DNA from: Methylobacterium iners
Lineage (GTDB): Bacteria; Pseudomonadota; Alphaproteobacteria; Rhizobiales; Beijerinckiaceae
DNA: 64,000 bases
Assembly (NCBI RefSeq): GCF_022179305.1
Contig: NZ_BPQP01000059.1
Coordinates: forward strand, 1-64,000
Reading direction: 5' to 3'
Shown: positions 16,486-25,911 of the stretch, piece by piece
Position numbering within the stretch: position 1 is the first letter of the stretch
How the letters are laid out: the number at the start of each line of letters is the position of its first letter
The notes under the pieces: model-generated
Seen by the model: only the letters and a program-made list of their open reading frames with translations
Told to the model about the DNA's origin: nothing
Database searches by the model: none
Program-made: the position numbers and the translations under genes

Positions 16486-18066
16486 TCAGTACCCGAGGGC
16501 GCTGCCGTCCTTGCGCGGATCGGAGCCGGCCACCAGCGTGCCGCTCGCCTGATCGATCCAGACGATCTGGCCGCTGCCGAGCGGGATCGGCGCCCGGGCG
16601 ACCGCGTGCCCGCGGGCGATCAGCCCCGCGTCGAGATCGCCCGAGAACCCCGCCTCCAGCTCGACCAAGCCGCCGAAGGCGAAGCTGCGCGGCGCGTCCA
16701 ACGCCTCCTGAACGTCGAGGCCGCGGTCGATGAGGCCGGTGAGCAGCTCGACATGCCCCATCGCCTGGTAGTGCCCGCCCATCACGCCGAACGGCGCCAC
16801 CGCCCGGCCGTCCCGCATCAGCATGCCCGGGATGATCGTGTGCATCGGCCGCTTGCCGGGCGCGATGGTGTTGGGGTGGCCCGGCTCGATCCGGAACGAC
16901 AGGCCGCGATTGTGCAGGAGCACGCCGCTCTCGGGCGCCGTGATGGCGCTGCCGAAGCCCTGGAACAGCGAGTTGATGAAGGAGATCGCGTTGCCGTCGC
17001 GGTCGACCACGCAGAGGTAGATCGTGTCCTTGTGCTGCGCGACCTCGGGCCAGAGCACCGGCGCCTGGGCCCGGGCCATGTCGATGGCCCCGTGCGCGCT
17101 CGCCCGCCAGGCGTCCGACAGAAGCTGCTCCACGGGCACGCTGCTCAGTATGGGATCGGCGAAGAGCGCGTCGCGATGGTGGTAGGCCTGCTTGCAGGCC
17201 TCCGCGAAGAGGTGGACCCGGTCGGTCTGCGACAGCGATCCGATGTCGTGATGCGCGAGCACGTTGAGCATCATGAGCGCGGCGAGCCCCTGGCCGTTGG
17301 GCGGGCACTCGTAGACGTCGTAGCCGCGATAGCGGGTGGTGATCGGGGTCACGAAGTCGGGCGCGGCGCCCGCGAAATCCTCCAGCGTGTGCAGGCCGCC
17401 GAGCGAGCGCAGCTTGGCGACCATGTCCTGCGCCACCGGCCCCTCGTAGAAGCCGCGCCGGCCCTGCTCGGCGATGCGCCGCAGGGTCTGGGCGAGCTTG
17501 GGATGGCGCATGATCGTGCCGGCCCGGGGCGCCTCCCCGTCGATGAGGTAGGTCGCCGCCGAATCCGGATCGCTGCCGATCCTGTCGCGGTTGCGCGCCC
17601 AGTCGAAGGCGACGCGGGATTGGACGACGTATCCGGTCTCGGCAAAGCCGATGGCCGGCTGCAGCACCTCGCCGAGGCTCATCGTCCCGTGGGCGGCGAT
17701 CAAGGCCTCCCAGGCGGCGATGGCGCCGGGCACCGTCACCGCATGGGGCGATGTCGGCTCGATCGTGATCCCCCGCTCCAGGTACCAGGCGTCATGCGCG
17801 GCCGCGGGGGCGCGTCCCGAGCCGTTCAGGGCGATGGGCACCGCGGCGCCCTTGGGCGTGTAGAGGGCGAAGCAATCGCCGCCGATGCCGGTCATCAGCG
17901 GGTCGACGACGCATTGCACGGCGCAGGCGGCGATGGCGGCGTCGACCGCGTTGCCGCCCCGGCGCAGGGTGTCGATGGCGGTGAGCGTGGAGAGGGGATG
18001 CGAGGTCGCGACCGCCGCGTTGGCGGCGTGGACGGGCGAGCGCCCGGGCAGCGCAAAATCCCTCAT
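16486..18066 (-). CDS. Gamma-glutamyltransferase-family hydrolase
   Basis: The 526-residue Ntn-hydrolase belongs to the Ggt family, autoprocessed into large and small subunits. HPLSTLTAIDTLRRGGNAVD and DPLMTGIGGDCFALYT mark the large subunit. KDTIYLCVVDRDGNAISFIN contains Thr348, the expected processing site and nucleophile. GVLLHNRGLSF and GGHYQAMGHVELLTGLIDRG follow in the small subunit. There is no clear signal peptide, unlike periplasmic E. coli GGT, so a cytoplasmic role on imported substrates is likely. It is the last gene of a long minus-strand run, 44 bp after the dipeptide-type ATPase. The arrangement recalls glutathione/gamma-glutamyl peptide uptake operons. Confidence 0.9.
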   Translation of the reverse strand: MRDFALPGRSPVHAANAAVATSHPLSTLTAIDTLRRGGNAVDAAIAACAVQCVVDPLMTGIGGDCFALYTPKGAAVPIALNGSGRAPAAAHDAWYLERGITIEPTSPHAVTVPGAIAAWEALIAAHGTMSLGEVLQPAIGFAETGYVVQSRVAFDWARNRDRIGSDPDSAATYLIDGEAPRAGTIMRHPKLAQTLRRIAEQGRRGFYEGPVAQDMVAKLRSLGGLHTLEDFAGAAPDFVTPITTRYRGYDVYECPPNGQGLAALMMLNVLAHHDIGSLSQTDRVHLFAEACKQAYHHRDALFADPILSSVPVEQLLSDAWRASAHGAIDMARAQAPVLWPEVAQHKDTIYLCVVDRDGNAISFINSLFQGFGSAITAPESGVLLHNRGLSFRIEPGHPNTIAPGKRPMHTIIPGMLMRDGRAVAPFGVMGGHYQAMGHVELLTGLIDRGLDVQEALDAPRSFAFGGLVELEAGFSGDLDAGLIARGHAVARAPIPLGSGQIVWIDQASGTLVAGSDPRKDGSALGY

Positions 18067-18110
18067 GTCGTCCTCTCCTGTTGTCTCGTGAATGGTTCGT
18101 CTGGCACCGC

Positions 18111-19034
18111 TCAGCCGGCCGCACTCTGCGCGACCCAGTGCCCGGGGGCCACTTCGGTCAGGTCGTGACCCGTCTCCGACGATGGCGGCGCGGTGAGGCC
18201 GATCGCCGAGACGCGCTGGCGCTCGACGACCGGATCGGGGACCGGGACGGCCGCGAGCAGTCGCCGGGTATAGGGGTGGCGCGGGTCGCCGTAGAGGGTC
18301 TCGCTGTCGGCCATCTCGACGATGCGACCCCGCCACAGCACCGCGACCCGGTGGCAGAGATAGCGCACCATCCGCAGGTCGTGCGAGATGAAGAGGTAGG
18401 ACAACCCCAGCTCGTCCTGCAGGTCCTGAAGCAGGTTCACCACCTGCGCCTGGATCGAGACGTCCAGCGCCGCGATCGGCTCGTCCGCCACGATGAAGCG
18501 GGGCTTGAGCGCGATCGCGCGGGCGATGCAGATGCGCTGGCGCTGGCCGCCGGAGAACTGATGCGGATAGCGGCGCGCGAAGCGCGGATCGAGGCCGACC
18601 CGCTCGAACAGCCCGGCCACCTCGTCGCGCAATTCGGCCCGGCTCCGGCCAGTGTCGTGGAGCAGGAGCGGCTCCATCACGTAAGCGCCGGCATTCATGC
18701 GTGGGTTCAGCGCGGAATAGGGGTCCTGGAACACCATCTGGATGTGGCGGCGCATGCCTCGCATCTCGCGGGCCGACAGGCGCGCGAGGTCGGTGCCCTG
18801 GAACGCGACGGTGCCCGACGTGGGCGGGTTCAGCATCGTCACCGCGCGCCCGATCGTCGACTTGCCCGAGCCGGATTCGCCGACGAGACCGAGCGTCTCG
18901 TTGGGCCGGATGTCGAAGCTGACGTCGTGGACCGCCTTGAACACGGAGGCCGTACCGCCCCACCAGGAACGCAGGGGATAGTGCTTGCTGAGGTTGCGCA
19001 CCGACAGGAGCGGATAGGGCGCGGCCCTCGTCAT
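18111..19034 (-). CDS. Dipeptide/oligopeptide-type ABC transporter ATPase (DppF/OppF-like)
   Basis: The 307-residue ATPase has Walker A GESGSGKST (about 52-60), Q-loop MVFQDPYSALNPR, signature FSGGQRQR (about 160-167), Walker B FIVADEPIAALD (about 180-191) and switch FISHDLRMV. The C-terminal HPYTRRLLAAVP extension is typical of peptide importers. The start at 19034 overlaps the DppD-like stop by 4 bp, indicating translational coupling. Confidence 0.9.
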   Translation of the reverse strand: MTRAAPYPLLSVRNLSKHYPLRSWWGGTASVFKAVHDVSFDIRPNETLGLVGESGSGKSTIGRAVTMLNPPTSGTVAFQGTDLARLSAREMRGMRRHIQMVFQDPYSALNPRMNAGAYVMEPLLLHDTGRSRAELRDEVAGLFERVGLDPRFARRYPHQFSGGQRQRICIARAIALKPRFIVADEPIAALDVSIQAQVVNLLQDLQDELGLSYLFISHDLRMVRYLCHRVAVLWRGRIVEMADSETLYGDPRHPYTRRLLAAVPVPDPVVERQRVSAIGLTAPPSSETGHDLTEVAPGHWVAQSAAG

Positions 19035-20047
19035 GGCGCGGCCCGCTCGCGCGCCAGCAGTCCGCGCAGGTCGTACCAGGCGGCGACGAGGTGGCCGGGG
19101 GCGGCGCCCGGTGCCTGGGCCAGCGGCGGCGCCTCGCGGAAGCAGCGCTCGGTGGCGTAGCGGTTGCGCGGCGCGAAGGGATCGCCGACCGGTGGATCGC
19201 GCATGTCGGGCGGCGCGCCCTCGATCGGCTGAAGCCGCCGCCCCTTGGTGCCGCCCGCAAGGTCCGGCAGCGAGCGCAGAAGGCCCAGCGTGTAGGCGCT
19301 GCGCGGGTCGGCGAAGAGGTCGTCCACCGGGCCGCGCTCCAGGATGCGCCCGGCATACATCACCTGCACCGTGTCGGCGATGCCGGCCACCACCCCGAGA
19401 TCGTGGGTGATCCACACGATCGCCATCCCGATCTCGCGCTTCAATTCGCGCACGAGCCCGATGATCTCGGCCTGGATGGTGACGTCTAGCGCCGTGGTCG
19501 CCTCGTCGGCGATGAGGAGCTTCGGCTTGCACGCGATGGCGATGGCGATCATCACCCGCTGGCGCTGTCCGCCGGAGAATTCGTGCGGGTATTGGTCGAG
19601 CCGGCGGGCCGCGTCGGGAATGCGCACGAGGTCGAGGAGCTCGAGGGCGCGGCGCCGCGCCGCCGCGCCGTCCAGCCCGAGATGGATGCGCAGCGGCTCG
19701 ACGATCTGCGCCGCCACCGTCATCGCCGGGTTGAGCGAGCTCATCGGGTCCTGGAACACGAAGCCGATCTCGCCGCCCCGAACCCGGCGCAACGCCCGGT
19801 CGTCGAGGGTGAGAAGGTCGCGGCCCTGGAACAGCACCTCGCCCCGCTCGATGCGGCCGGGCGGCATCGGGATGAGGCCGAGCATCGCCAGCACGTGCAC
19901 GCTCTTGCCGGATCCCGACTCCCCCACGATCCCGAGGGTCTCCCCCTCGGAGAGCGCGTAGGAGATGCCGTTGACGGCGTGGACCGTGCCGCCGTCGCTG
20001 GCGAAGGCCACCGTGAGGTCGCGGATGTCGAGGAGCGGGACCCCCAT
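19031..20047 (-). CDS. Dipeptide/oligopeptide-type ABC transporter ATPase (DppD/OppD-like)
   Basis: The 338-residue ATPase has Walker A GESGSGKS (about 40-47), Q-loop FVFQDPMSSLNPAMTV, signature FSGGQRQRV, Walker B LLIADEATTALDVT and switch WITHDLGVVAGIA. The C-terminal region has the ERCFRE motif common in DppD/OppD proteins, minus the full cysteine set needed for the Fe-S cluster seen in some relatives. It starts 1 bp after the DppC-like permease stop and overlaps the DppF-like gene. Confidence 0.9.
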   Translation of the reverse strand: MGVPLLDIRDLTVAFASDGGTVHAVNGISYALSEGETLGIVGESGSGKSVHVLAMLGLIPMPPGRIERGEVLFQGRDLLTLDDRALRRVRGGEIGFVFQDPMSSLNPAMTVAAQIVEPLRIHLGLDGAAARRRALELLDLVRIPDAARRLDQYPHEFSGGQRQRVMIAIAIACKPKLLIADEATTALDVTIQAEIIGLVRELKREIGMAIVWITHDLGVVAGIADTVQVMYAGRILERGPVDDLFADPRSAYTLGLLRSLPDLAGGTKGRRLQPIEGAPPDMRDPPVGDPFAPRNRYATERCFREAPPLAQAPGAAPGHLVAAWYDLRGLLARERAAP

Positions 20048-20048
20048 G

Positions 20049-20951
20049 TCAGCGCCTCTGCCGCGGGTCGAGGGCGTCGCGCAGGCCGTCGCCGAGCAGG
20101 TTGAAGGACAGCACGGCGACGAAGATCGACACGCCCGGCCAGATCGCCATCCAGGGAGCCTGATCGAGGAAGTTCTTGGCGACGTTGAGCATCGACCCCC
20201 AGGAGGGGGCGGGCGGCTGCTGGCCGAGGCCGAGGAAGGACAGGCTCGCCTCCGCGATGATCGCCGCCGCGATGGTGAGCGTCGCCTGGACGAGGATCGC
20301 GGGCACGATGTTGGGCAGGATGTGGCGCAGCGCGATCCGCCAGGGCGGGTTGCCGACCGCGCGCGCCGCCTCGATGAATTCCTCCGCCTTGATCGCCAGC
20401 ACCTGCGCCCGGGAGAGGCGCACGAAGATCGAGGTCGCCGACAGGCCGATCGCCACCATGGCGTTGGTGAGGCTTGGGCCGAGGAAGGCGGCCAGCGCGA
20501 TGGCGAGGATCAGGAAGGGGATGGCGAGCAGGGCGTCGGTCAGGCGCATGATCGCGCCGTCGACGATGCCGCCGGCATAGCCCGCGAGCAGGCCGAGCGG
20601 CAGACCGAGGACGACGGCGAGCGCGACGGAGGTCAGGCCCGCCGCGAGCGAGGCCCGCGCCCCGTGGATGATGCGGGCGAGCAGATCGCGTCCGACCTCG
20701 TCGGTGCCGAACGGGTGCTCAAGGCTCGGCGGGGAGCGGACCGCCCCCCAATCCGTCGCGAAGGGGTCGTAGGGCGCGATCACGTCGGCCAGCGCCGCGA
20801 TGGCGACGAGCGCCACGACGAAGGCAAGGCCGACGACGGCGCTCGGACGTTCCAGGAACCTGAGCCAGACTTCGCGCAGGGGTCCGGCCTCGGGCTTCTC
20901 GACCCGGGGCGTCGTCGGTTTCGCGCCGGCTGCCGCGGTCCCCGCATTCAT
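20049..20951 (-). CDS. Dipeptide-type ABC transporter permease (DppC-like)
   Basis: The 300-residue inner-membrane protein has a cytosolic N-terminal tail, a periplasmic segment YDPFATDWGAVRSPPSLEHP before FGTDEVGRDLL, and the permease loop EFIEAARAVGNPPWRIALRH with HILPN. These are DppC/OppC hallmarks. The start overlaps the DppB-like stop by 4 bp. Confidence 0.9.
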   Translation of the reverse strand: MNAGTAAAGAKPTTPRVEKPEAGPLREVWLRFLERPSAVVGLAFVVALVAIAALADVIAPYDPFATDWGAVRSPPSLEHPFGTDEVGRDLLARIIHGARASLAAGLTSVALAVVLGLPLGLLAGYAGGIVDGAIMRLTDALLAIPFLILAIALAAFLGPSLTNAMVAIGLSATSIFVRLSRAQVLAIKAEEFIEAARAVGNPPWRIALRHILPNIVPAILVQATLTIAAAIIAEASLSFLGLGQQPPAPSWGSMLNVAKNFLDQAPWMAIWPGVSIFVAVLSFNLLGDGLRDALDPRQRR

Positions 20952-21892
20952 GCCCGGCGCAGCTTCGGGTTCACGAGGAAATAGGCCACGTCCGCCATCA
21001 GGTTGAGCACGATGTAGGTCGTCGCCGTGCAGATCACGACACCCTGCACGGTCGCGTAATCGCGGTTGAACACGGCGTCGACCATCAGCTTGCCGAAGCC
21101 CGGGACGGAGAAGATCTGCTCGGTGAGGACAGCGCCAGAGAGAAGCTGGCCGAATTCCAGCGCGCCCAGCGTGATGATCGGCACGGCCGCGTTGCGCAGA
21201 CAGTGGCGCAGGATGACGGCGAGCGGTGCGACCCCCTTCGCGCGTGCGGTGCGCACGTAATCGCTCTGAAGGACCTGCAGCATTGCCGCGCGGGTGTGGC
21301 GCATCATCACCGCCGCGATGGCGTTGCCGAGCACGAAGGCCGGCATGATCATCGCCTTGAGGTTCTCGATCAGGCTCTCGCTCGGCGGCACGTAGCCCGA
21401 GGCCGGCAACCAGCCGAGATAGACCGAGAAGAACAGGATCATCATGATCCCGAGCCAGAAATTGGGGATCGAGAGACCCCACAGCGCGATGCCGTTGGCC
21501 ACGTAATCCGCGGTCTGGCCCTGCTTCACCGCCGAGAGGACGCCCATCGGCACGCCGATGATCAGCGCGATCAGCATCGCCATGCAGGCGAGCTGGAGCG
21601 TCACGGGCAGCTTCTCGGCCACGAGGTCGAGGACCGGCTTCTGCAGCCGGATCGACTCGCCGAGGTCGCCCTGCAGCACGCCCTTGGCCCACAGAACGTA
21701 GCGCACCGGCAGGGGCCGATCGAGGTGGTACTTTTCGCGGATGAAGGCGATCACCTCGGGGTCCCGCTCCTCGCCCGACAGCGCGGTCGCGGTGTCGCCC
21801 GGCAGCAATTGCTGCAGGGCGAAGATGATCATCGAGGCGATCACCAGGGTCGGCACCGCGATGGCAAGGCGGCGGGCGAGGAATCGCAGCAT
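20948..21892 (-). CDS. Dipeptide-type ABC transporter permease (DppB-like)
   Basis: The 314-residue permease begins MLRFLARRLAIAVPTLVIAS, the typical DppB first membrane segment. It has GDLGESIRLQKPVLDLVAEK and the EAA-type loop DYVRTARAKGVAPLAVILRH, with LRNAAVPIIT. Its C-terminal part (GFGKLMVDAVFNRDYATVQG) is highly conserved in the family. It starts 35 bp after the binding protein stop and overlaps the DppC-like gene. Confidence 0.92.
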   Translation of the reverse strand: MLRFLARRLAIAVPTLVIASMIIFALQQLLPGDTATALSGEERDPEVIAFIREKYHLDRPLPVRYVLWAKGVLQGDLGESIRLQKPVLDLVAEKLPVTLQLACMAMLIALIIGVPMGVLSAVKQGQTADYVANGIALWGLSIPNFWLGIMMILFFSVYLGWLPASGYVPPSESLIENLKAMIMPAFVLGNAIAAVMMRHTRAAMLQVLQSDYVRTARAKGVAPLAVILRHCLRNAAVPIITLGALEFGQLLSGAVLTEQIFSVPGFGKLMVDAVFNRDYATVQGVVICTATTYIVLNLMADVAYFLVNPKLRRA

Positions 21893-21927
21893 GGGACGCC
21901 TCTAGTCCACCGACCGCGCGAACCGGA

Positions 21928-23430
21928 TCAATTCAGTGCCAGCCCGGTGTACCGCACGAGCCCGTCGGGATAATCGCCGAAGCCCGTCAGCTTCGCGCTG
22001 TAGGCCCAGAGAAGGCGCCGGTGGAACAGGTAGAGAAAGGGCCGATCGGCCTGAACCCGGTCGGCGAGCGTCTTCCAGGCTGCCCGGCGCTTATCAGGAT
22101 CGGTCGAGAGCCGCGAGGCGGCCATGGCCGCATCCGCCTCCGGGTTGCAGTAGCGGGCATAGTTGAGGGGCGTCTTGCAGGCCAGGAAGCTGTAGGTGTT
22201 GCCGTCGGGATCGGGGCGGCCGCTCCAGTTGTAGAGGTAGGCCTCGAAGTTGCCCTTGTCGGCGAGGTCGAGGGCGGTCGTGAAGTCGGTGGCCTGGATG
22301 CGGACGTCGAAGCCCGCCTCCTTCGTCATGGCCTGGATCACCTGACCGACGAGCGGCGCCTCGCTGTTGGCGTAGACGATCAGGTTGACGACCGGATTGG
22401 TCACGCCGGCCTCGGCGAGCAGCGCCTTCGCCTTGGCGACGTCGCGCTTGGGCAGCGGAAACTCGGCCAGGTAGTTCGGGTTCCTGGGCTGGACCCATTG
22501 GTTGCCCGGCACGAACTCGCCGTTGAACACCACCTGGTTGATGGCGTTGCGGTCGATCGCGGCCTCGAAGGCGGCCCGGACGCGCGCGTCCCGCCCGATC
22601 GGCGTGTCCTTGGTCGTGTTGAAGACGATGCTCTGGAAGCCGAGCTCGACGGTGGAGCCGACCTTCAGCTTCGCATCGCGCTTGACCTGCGCGAGGTCGT
22701 TGGGCGCGAGGCGCTCCAGGAGATCGAGCTGGCCGGAGCGCAGGTTCGTGAGCCGCACGGTGCCATCCGGGATCGGGCGGAACTCCACGCGCTTGATCTG
22801 GATCTGATCGCGGTTCCAATAGCCGTCGAAGCGCTCGACCACGATGCGATCCTGCGGCACGCGCTCGACGAACTTGAACGGCCCGGCGCAGACCGGCGCC
22901 GTTGAGAACTTGTCGCCGAGCGCCTGGGCCGCCTTGGGCGAGACCATCATCCCTGAGCGGTCGGTGAACTGCGCGAGCAAGGGTGCGAAGGGGGTCTTCA
23001 GATTGATCCGGAAGGTCAGGTCGTCGACCACCTCCACTGTGTCGATCGGCGAGATCTCGCCGCGGCGCTGCGAGCCCGGCATCTTGAGATGGCGCTCGAT
23101 GCTGAACTTCGCCGCCGCCGCGTCGAGGGGCTCGCCGTCGTGGAACTTCACGCCCGGCCGCAGGGTCATTGTCAGCACCTTCTCGTCGGCGGAGAGGTTC
23201 CACGAGGTCGCGAGCTGCGGGACCGGCTTCAGGTCCGGGCCAATGTCGACGAGCTTGTCGCAGAGCGCGGCGAACACCATCCGGCTCGTGAAGGTGCGGG
23301 CCAGCGTCGGGTCGAGGGCGTCCGGATCTTCCATGAGGCCGAAGCGCAAGGTCTGCGCCTGCAGCGGCGTCGAGAGAAGCCCGGCAGCGACAAGGCAGGC
23401 GAGAACGACGCGCGTCATGGGCTCTTTCAT
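21928..23430 (-). CDS. ABC transporter substrate-binding protein, family 5 (peptide/nickel type)
   Basis: The 500-residue periplasmic protein is read from ATG 23430; ATG 23418 is an alternative four codons later. The signal peptide is about residues 5-25 (VVLACLVAAGLLSTPLQAQ). Family 5 features include LVDIGPDLKPVPQLATSWNL, TLRPGVKFHDGEPLDAAAAK and the late DPDGNTYSFLACKTPLNYAR. It binds peptides or peptide-like ligands; with the GGT-like gene in the same operon, gamma-glutamyl compounds are plausible (inference). It lies 68 bp downstream of the formamidase gene. Confidence 0.9.
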   Translation of the reverse strand: MKEPMTRVVLACLVAAGLLSTPLQAQTLRFGLMEDPDALDPTLARTFTSRMVFAALCDKLVDIGPDLKPVPQLATSWNLSADEKVLTMTLRPGVKFHDGEPLDAAAAKFSIERHLKMPGSQRRGEISPIDTVEVVDDLTFRINLKTPFAPLLAQFTDRSGMMVSPKAAQALGDKFSTAPVCAGPFKFVERVPQDRIVVERFDGYWNRDQIQIKRVEFRPIPDGTVRLTNLRSGQLDLLERLAPNDLAQVKRDAKLKVGSTVELGFQSIVFNTTKDTPIGRDARVRAAFEAAIDRNAINQVVFNGEFVPGNQWVQPRNPNYLAEFPLPKRDVAKAKALLAEAGVTNPVVNLIVYANSEAPLVGQVIQAMTKEAGFDVRIQATDFTTALDLADKGNFEAYLYNWSGRPDPDGNTYSFLACKTPLNYARYCNPEADAAMAASRLSTDPDKRRAAWKTLADRVQADRPFLYLFHRRLLWAYSAKLTGFGDYPDGLVRYTGLALN

Positions 23431-23498
23431 CCAGCGATTGTTTCGACGGTGTTCGAGTGGCGGGTCATGCCTCATCGTGCGGCTCCCGGCGGACGATC

Positions 23499-24446
23499 TC
23501 AAGAGGCGGCGAGCGCAGCCTTGGGCAGCAGCATGTGGACGCCCTTGTTGCCGTCGACGGTCTGGGTGACGCGCAGGTTTCCGGCGAGCGAGCAGAGCAT
23601 GTAGGCTTGGTTGCGCGTCAGCTCGGTCCTCGCGCAGACATGGCGGATCATCTCGCGCACCGCCTGTTTCATGGCATCGTCGAGATCCTCGTCGAGCCCG
23701 ATCGACATCAGGTGCGTCGCCGTCTCGGCGAAGGGCCAGGCGTCGCCGAGATCCTTGCGCAGGGTGAGCCGGAACGTGCCCGTGAGCCCCGTCTCCAGGG
23801 CCGTGATGCAGACCTCGCCGTCACCCTGCACGCCGTGGCCGTCGCCGGCATAGAAGCCCGCGCCCTCGTTGAAGACGGGCAGGTAGAGGGTGGTGCCGAC
23901 CTTCAGCTCCTTGTTGTCCATGTTGCCGCCAAAGCACCGCGGCACCGGCGAGCCGACCCGGCCCCAGGCGGCGGGCGGCGCCGTCCCCATGATGCCGAAG
24001 AACGGATCGAGGGGGATCGCGGCGCCCCAGGGCATCCGGCAGACCCCCTTGGCGAGGTCGATGTCGGGATGGATGGTCTCGTAATCGGTGAATTCGTCCG
24101 GGAGCGTGCCGAGCAGCGGCAGGATCGCGACGAAGCCCCAATCCATGCGGAACCTCAGGTCGAGGATATCGACCTGAAGCACGTCGCCGGGCATCGCACC
24201 GGCCACATGGACCGGGCCGGTGACGAAATGCGGTCCCGGTCCCGGCGGAAGGGTGTCGAGGGCGGCGAGGTAGTCGGCGGGGACTCGCGCGGGATCCGGG
24301 TGGAGGCTCTCGCGCCCTCCGGCTGGAAACGAGTGCAGCGTCACGGTGTCTCCCGATTCCACCGTGAGCAGGGGCGGCAGGGCGGCATCGAAGAAGCCCA
24401 GCACCATGTTCTCGGGCGTGGCGGGGATCTCGTGGTGCCTCGACAT
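23499..24446 (-). CDS. fmdA: Acetamidase/formamidase family protein
   Basis: The 315-residue enzyme belongs to the FmdA/AmdA family, hydrolysing formamide or other short amides to ammonia and the acid. Visible motifs are HFVTGPVHVAGAMPGDVLQV near residues 75-95, MPWGAAIPLDPFFGIMGTAP, CFGGNMDNKELKVGTTLYLP and DGHGVQGDGEVCITALETG. The last two carry conserved metal-site and core residues. It starts 20 bp after the UrtE-type ATPase stop, so it should be co-transcribed with the amide/urea importer. Formate produced could be used by Fdh1. The exact amide is not shown by the sequence. Confidence 0.88.
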   Translation of the reverse strand: MSRHHEIPATPENMVLGFFDAALPPLLTVESGDTVTLHSFPAGGRESLHPDPARVPADYLAALDTLPPGPGPHFVTGPVHVAGAMPGDVLQVDILDLRFRMDWGFVAILPLLGTLPDEFTDYETIHPDIDLAKGVCRMPWGAAIPLDPFFGIMGTAPPAAWGRVGSPVPRCFGGNMDNKELKVGTTLYLPVFNEGAGFYAGDGHGVQGDGEVCITALETGLTGTFRLTLRKDLGDAWPFAETATHLMSIGLDEDLDDAMKQAVREMIRHVCARTELTRNQAYMLCSLAGNLRVTQTVDGNKGVHMLLPKAALAAS

Positions 24447-24466
24447 GACGTCCTCCGGAGTTTCGC

Positions 24467-25204
24467 TCAGATCGCGATGTGGCGGGACAGGGCGGCCTTA
24501 GCCTCGGCGCGGCTCTGTGGGTCCAAGGTGCCTTCCTGGATGACGCCGCGCTCGACGACGCTGCCGCGCGAGAGGACGAGGAAGGCGTCGGCGAGTCGAA
24601 GGGCGAAATCGAGATATTGCTCGACGAGGAGCACAGTGATCCGGCCCCTCAGCCCCGCGATCACCCGCTCGATCGCGTCGACGATCGAAGGCTGGATACC
24701 CTCGGTCGGCTCGTCGAGCAGGAGGAGGCGGGGGCGCGTCGCCAGGGCACGGGCGATGGCGAGCTGCTGTTGCTGGCCGCCCGAGAGGTTGCCGCCGTTC
24801 CGGCTCCAGAGGTCGCGCAGCGCGGGGAAAAGGTCGACCGCTTCCTCGATCGCGCCGCTGCGCACTTCGCCGTGGGCGCGGGCGGCCGCGAGCATGTTCT
24901 CGCGCACCGTCAGATCGGGGAAGATCTCGCGGCCCTGAGGCACGTAGGCGAGGCCCCGCCGGGCGCGGCGATGGGGCGGTTCGCCTGCGATCGCGACGTC
25001 GCCGAGGTCGATCCGGCCGCGGGTCGCCGGCAGCACGCCCGCGACACAGCGCAGGAGCGTGGTCTTGCCTGCCCCGTTGCGGCCGAGCACGGCGAGGCAG
25101 GCGCCCGGCGCGAGCGTGAGATCGATGCCGCGCAGCACCTGCGCGCTACCGTAATGCTGGTCGAGGCCGGCGATCGTGAGGCCGAGGGGCGACTGAGACG
25201 TCAT
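24467..25204 (-). CDS. urtE: Urea/amide-type ABC transporter ATPase (UrtE-like)
   Basis: The 245-residue ATPase has Walker A GRNGAGKTT, signature NLSGGQQQQLAIARAL, Walker B LLLLDEPTEGIQPSIV and VLLVEQYLDFAL. QPSIV after Walker B and the VEQYLDFA segment are typical of UrtE rather than generic LivF. The start at 25204 overlaps the UrtD stop by 4 bp. Confidence 0.88.
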   Translation of the reverse strand: MTSQSPLGLTIAGLDQHYGSAQVLRGIDLTLAPGACLAVLGRNGAGKTTLLRCVAGVLPATRGRIDLGDVAIAGEPPHRRARRGLAYVPQGREIFPDLTVRENMLAAARAHGEVRSGAIEEAVDLFPALRDLWSRNGGNLSGGQQQQLAIARALATRPRLLLLDEPTEGIQPSIVDAIERVIAGLRGRITVLLVEQYLDFALRLADAFLVLSRGSVVERGVIQEGTLDPQSRAEAKAALSRHIAI

Positions 25205-25911
25205 CGCCCGAGATAGACCTCGATGACGCGCGGTGCGGCGCGGGCGCCGGCCATGGCGCCTTCGTAGAGCGTGCGACCCTCGTGCAGCACCGTGACCCGG
25301 TCGGCCACCGCCTCGACGAAGGCCATGTCGTGCTCCACGACGACGATGGCGCGATCGGGCCGGCGCAGGCCGCGGATGAGGCCGACCGTGCGCTCGGTCT
25401 CCTCGTCGGAGAGCCCGGCCACGGGCTCGTCGAGGAGGATGACCCGCGGGTCGGAGGCCAGCACCATCGCGATCTCGAGCCATTGCTTCTCGCCATGCGC
25501 CAGGAGCCCGGCAAGCCGGTCGGCTTGGCTCTCGAGGCCTGCGATGGTGAGCGCCTCGACGATCCGGCGCGACCGCTCGGCGGGCGGGCAGCCCGCCCCG
25601 CAGCCGATCTCCAGGTTCTCGCGCACACTGAGCGCCGGGAATACGCTCGGCCTCTGGAATTTTCGCCGCACGCCGGCCCGGGCGATCTCGGCCTCGGAGG
25701 ACCGTGTGAGATCGATCGCCTCGCCGAGCGTCACGCGACCCGAGCGGGCGCGGGTGATGCCCGAGATCACGTCCAGCAGCGTCGTCTTGCCGGCCCCGTT
25801 GGGGCCGATGACGCCGCGGATCTCGCCGGCATCGATGGCCAGCGACAGGTCGTCGAGGGCGCGAAAGCCGCCGAAGACCACGCTGAGGGACTCGACCACC
25901 AGCGCGCTCAT
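25201..25911 (-). CDS. urtD: Urea/amide-type ABC transporter ATPase (UrtD-like)
   Basis: The 236-residue ATPase has Walker A GPNGAGKTT, the segment VRRKFQRPSVFPALSVRENL, signature LLAHGEKQWLEIAMVLA and Walker B VILLDEPVAGLSDEETERT. KFQRPSVF and HGEKQWLEI are diagnostic of UrtD. The start overlaps the UrtC stop by 4 bp. Confidence 0.9.
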   Translation of the reverse strand: MSALVVESLSVVFGGFRALDDLSLAIDAGEIRGVIGPNGAGKTTLLDVISGITRARSGRVTLGEAIDLTRSSEAEIARAGVRRKFQRPSVFPALSVRENLEIGCGAGCPPAERSRRIVEALTIAGLESQADRLAGLLAHGEKQWLEIAMVLASDPRVILLDEPVAGLSDEETERTVGLIRGLRRPDRAIVVVEHDMAFVEAVADRVTVLHEGRTLYEGAMAGARAAPRVIEVYLGR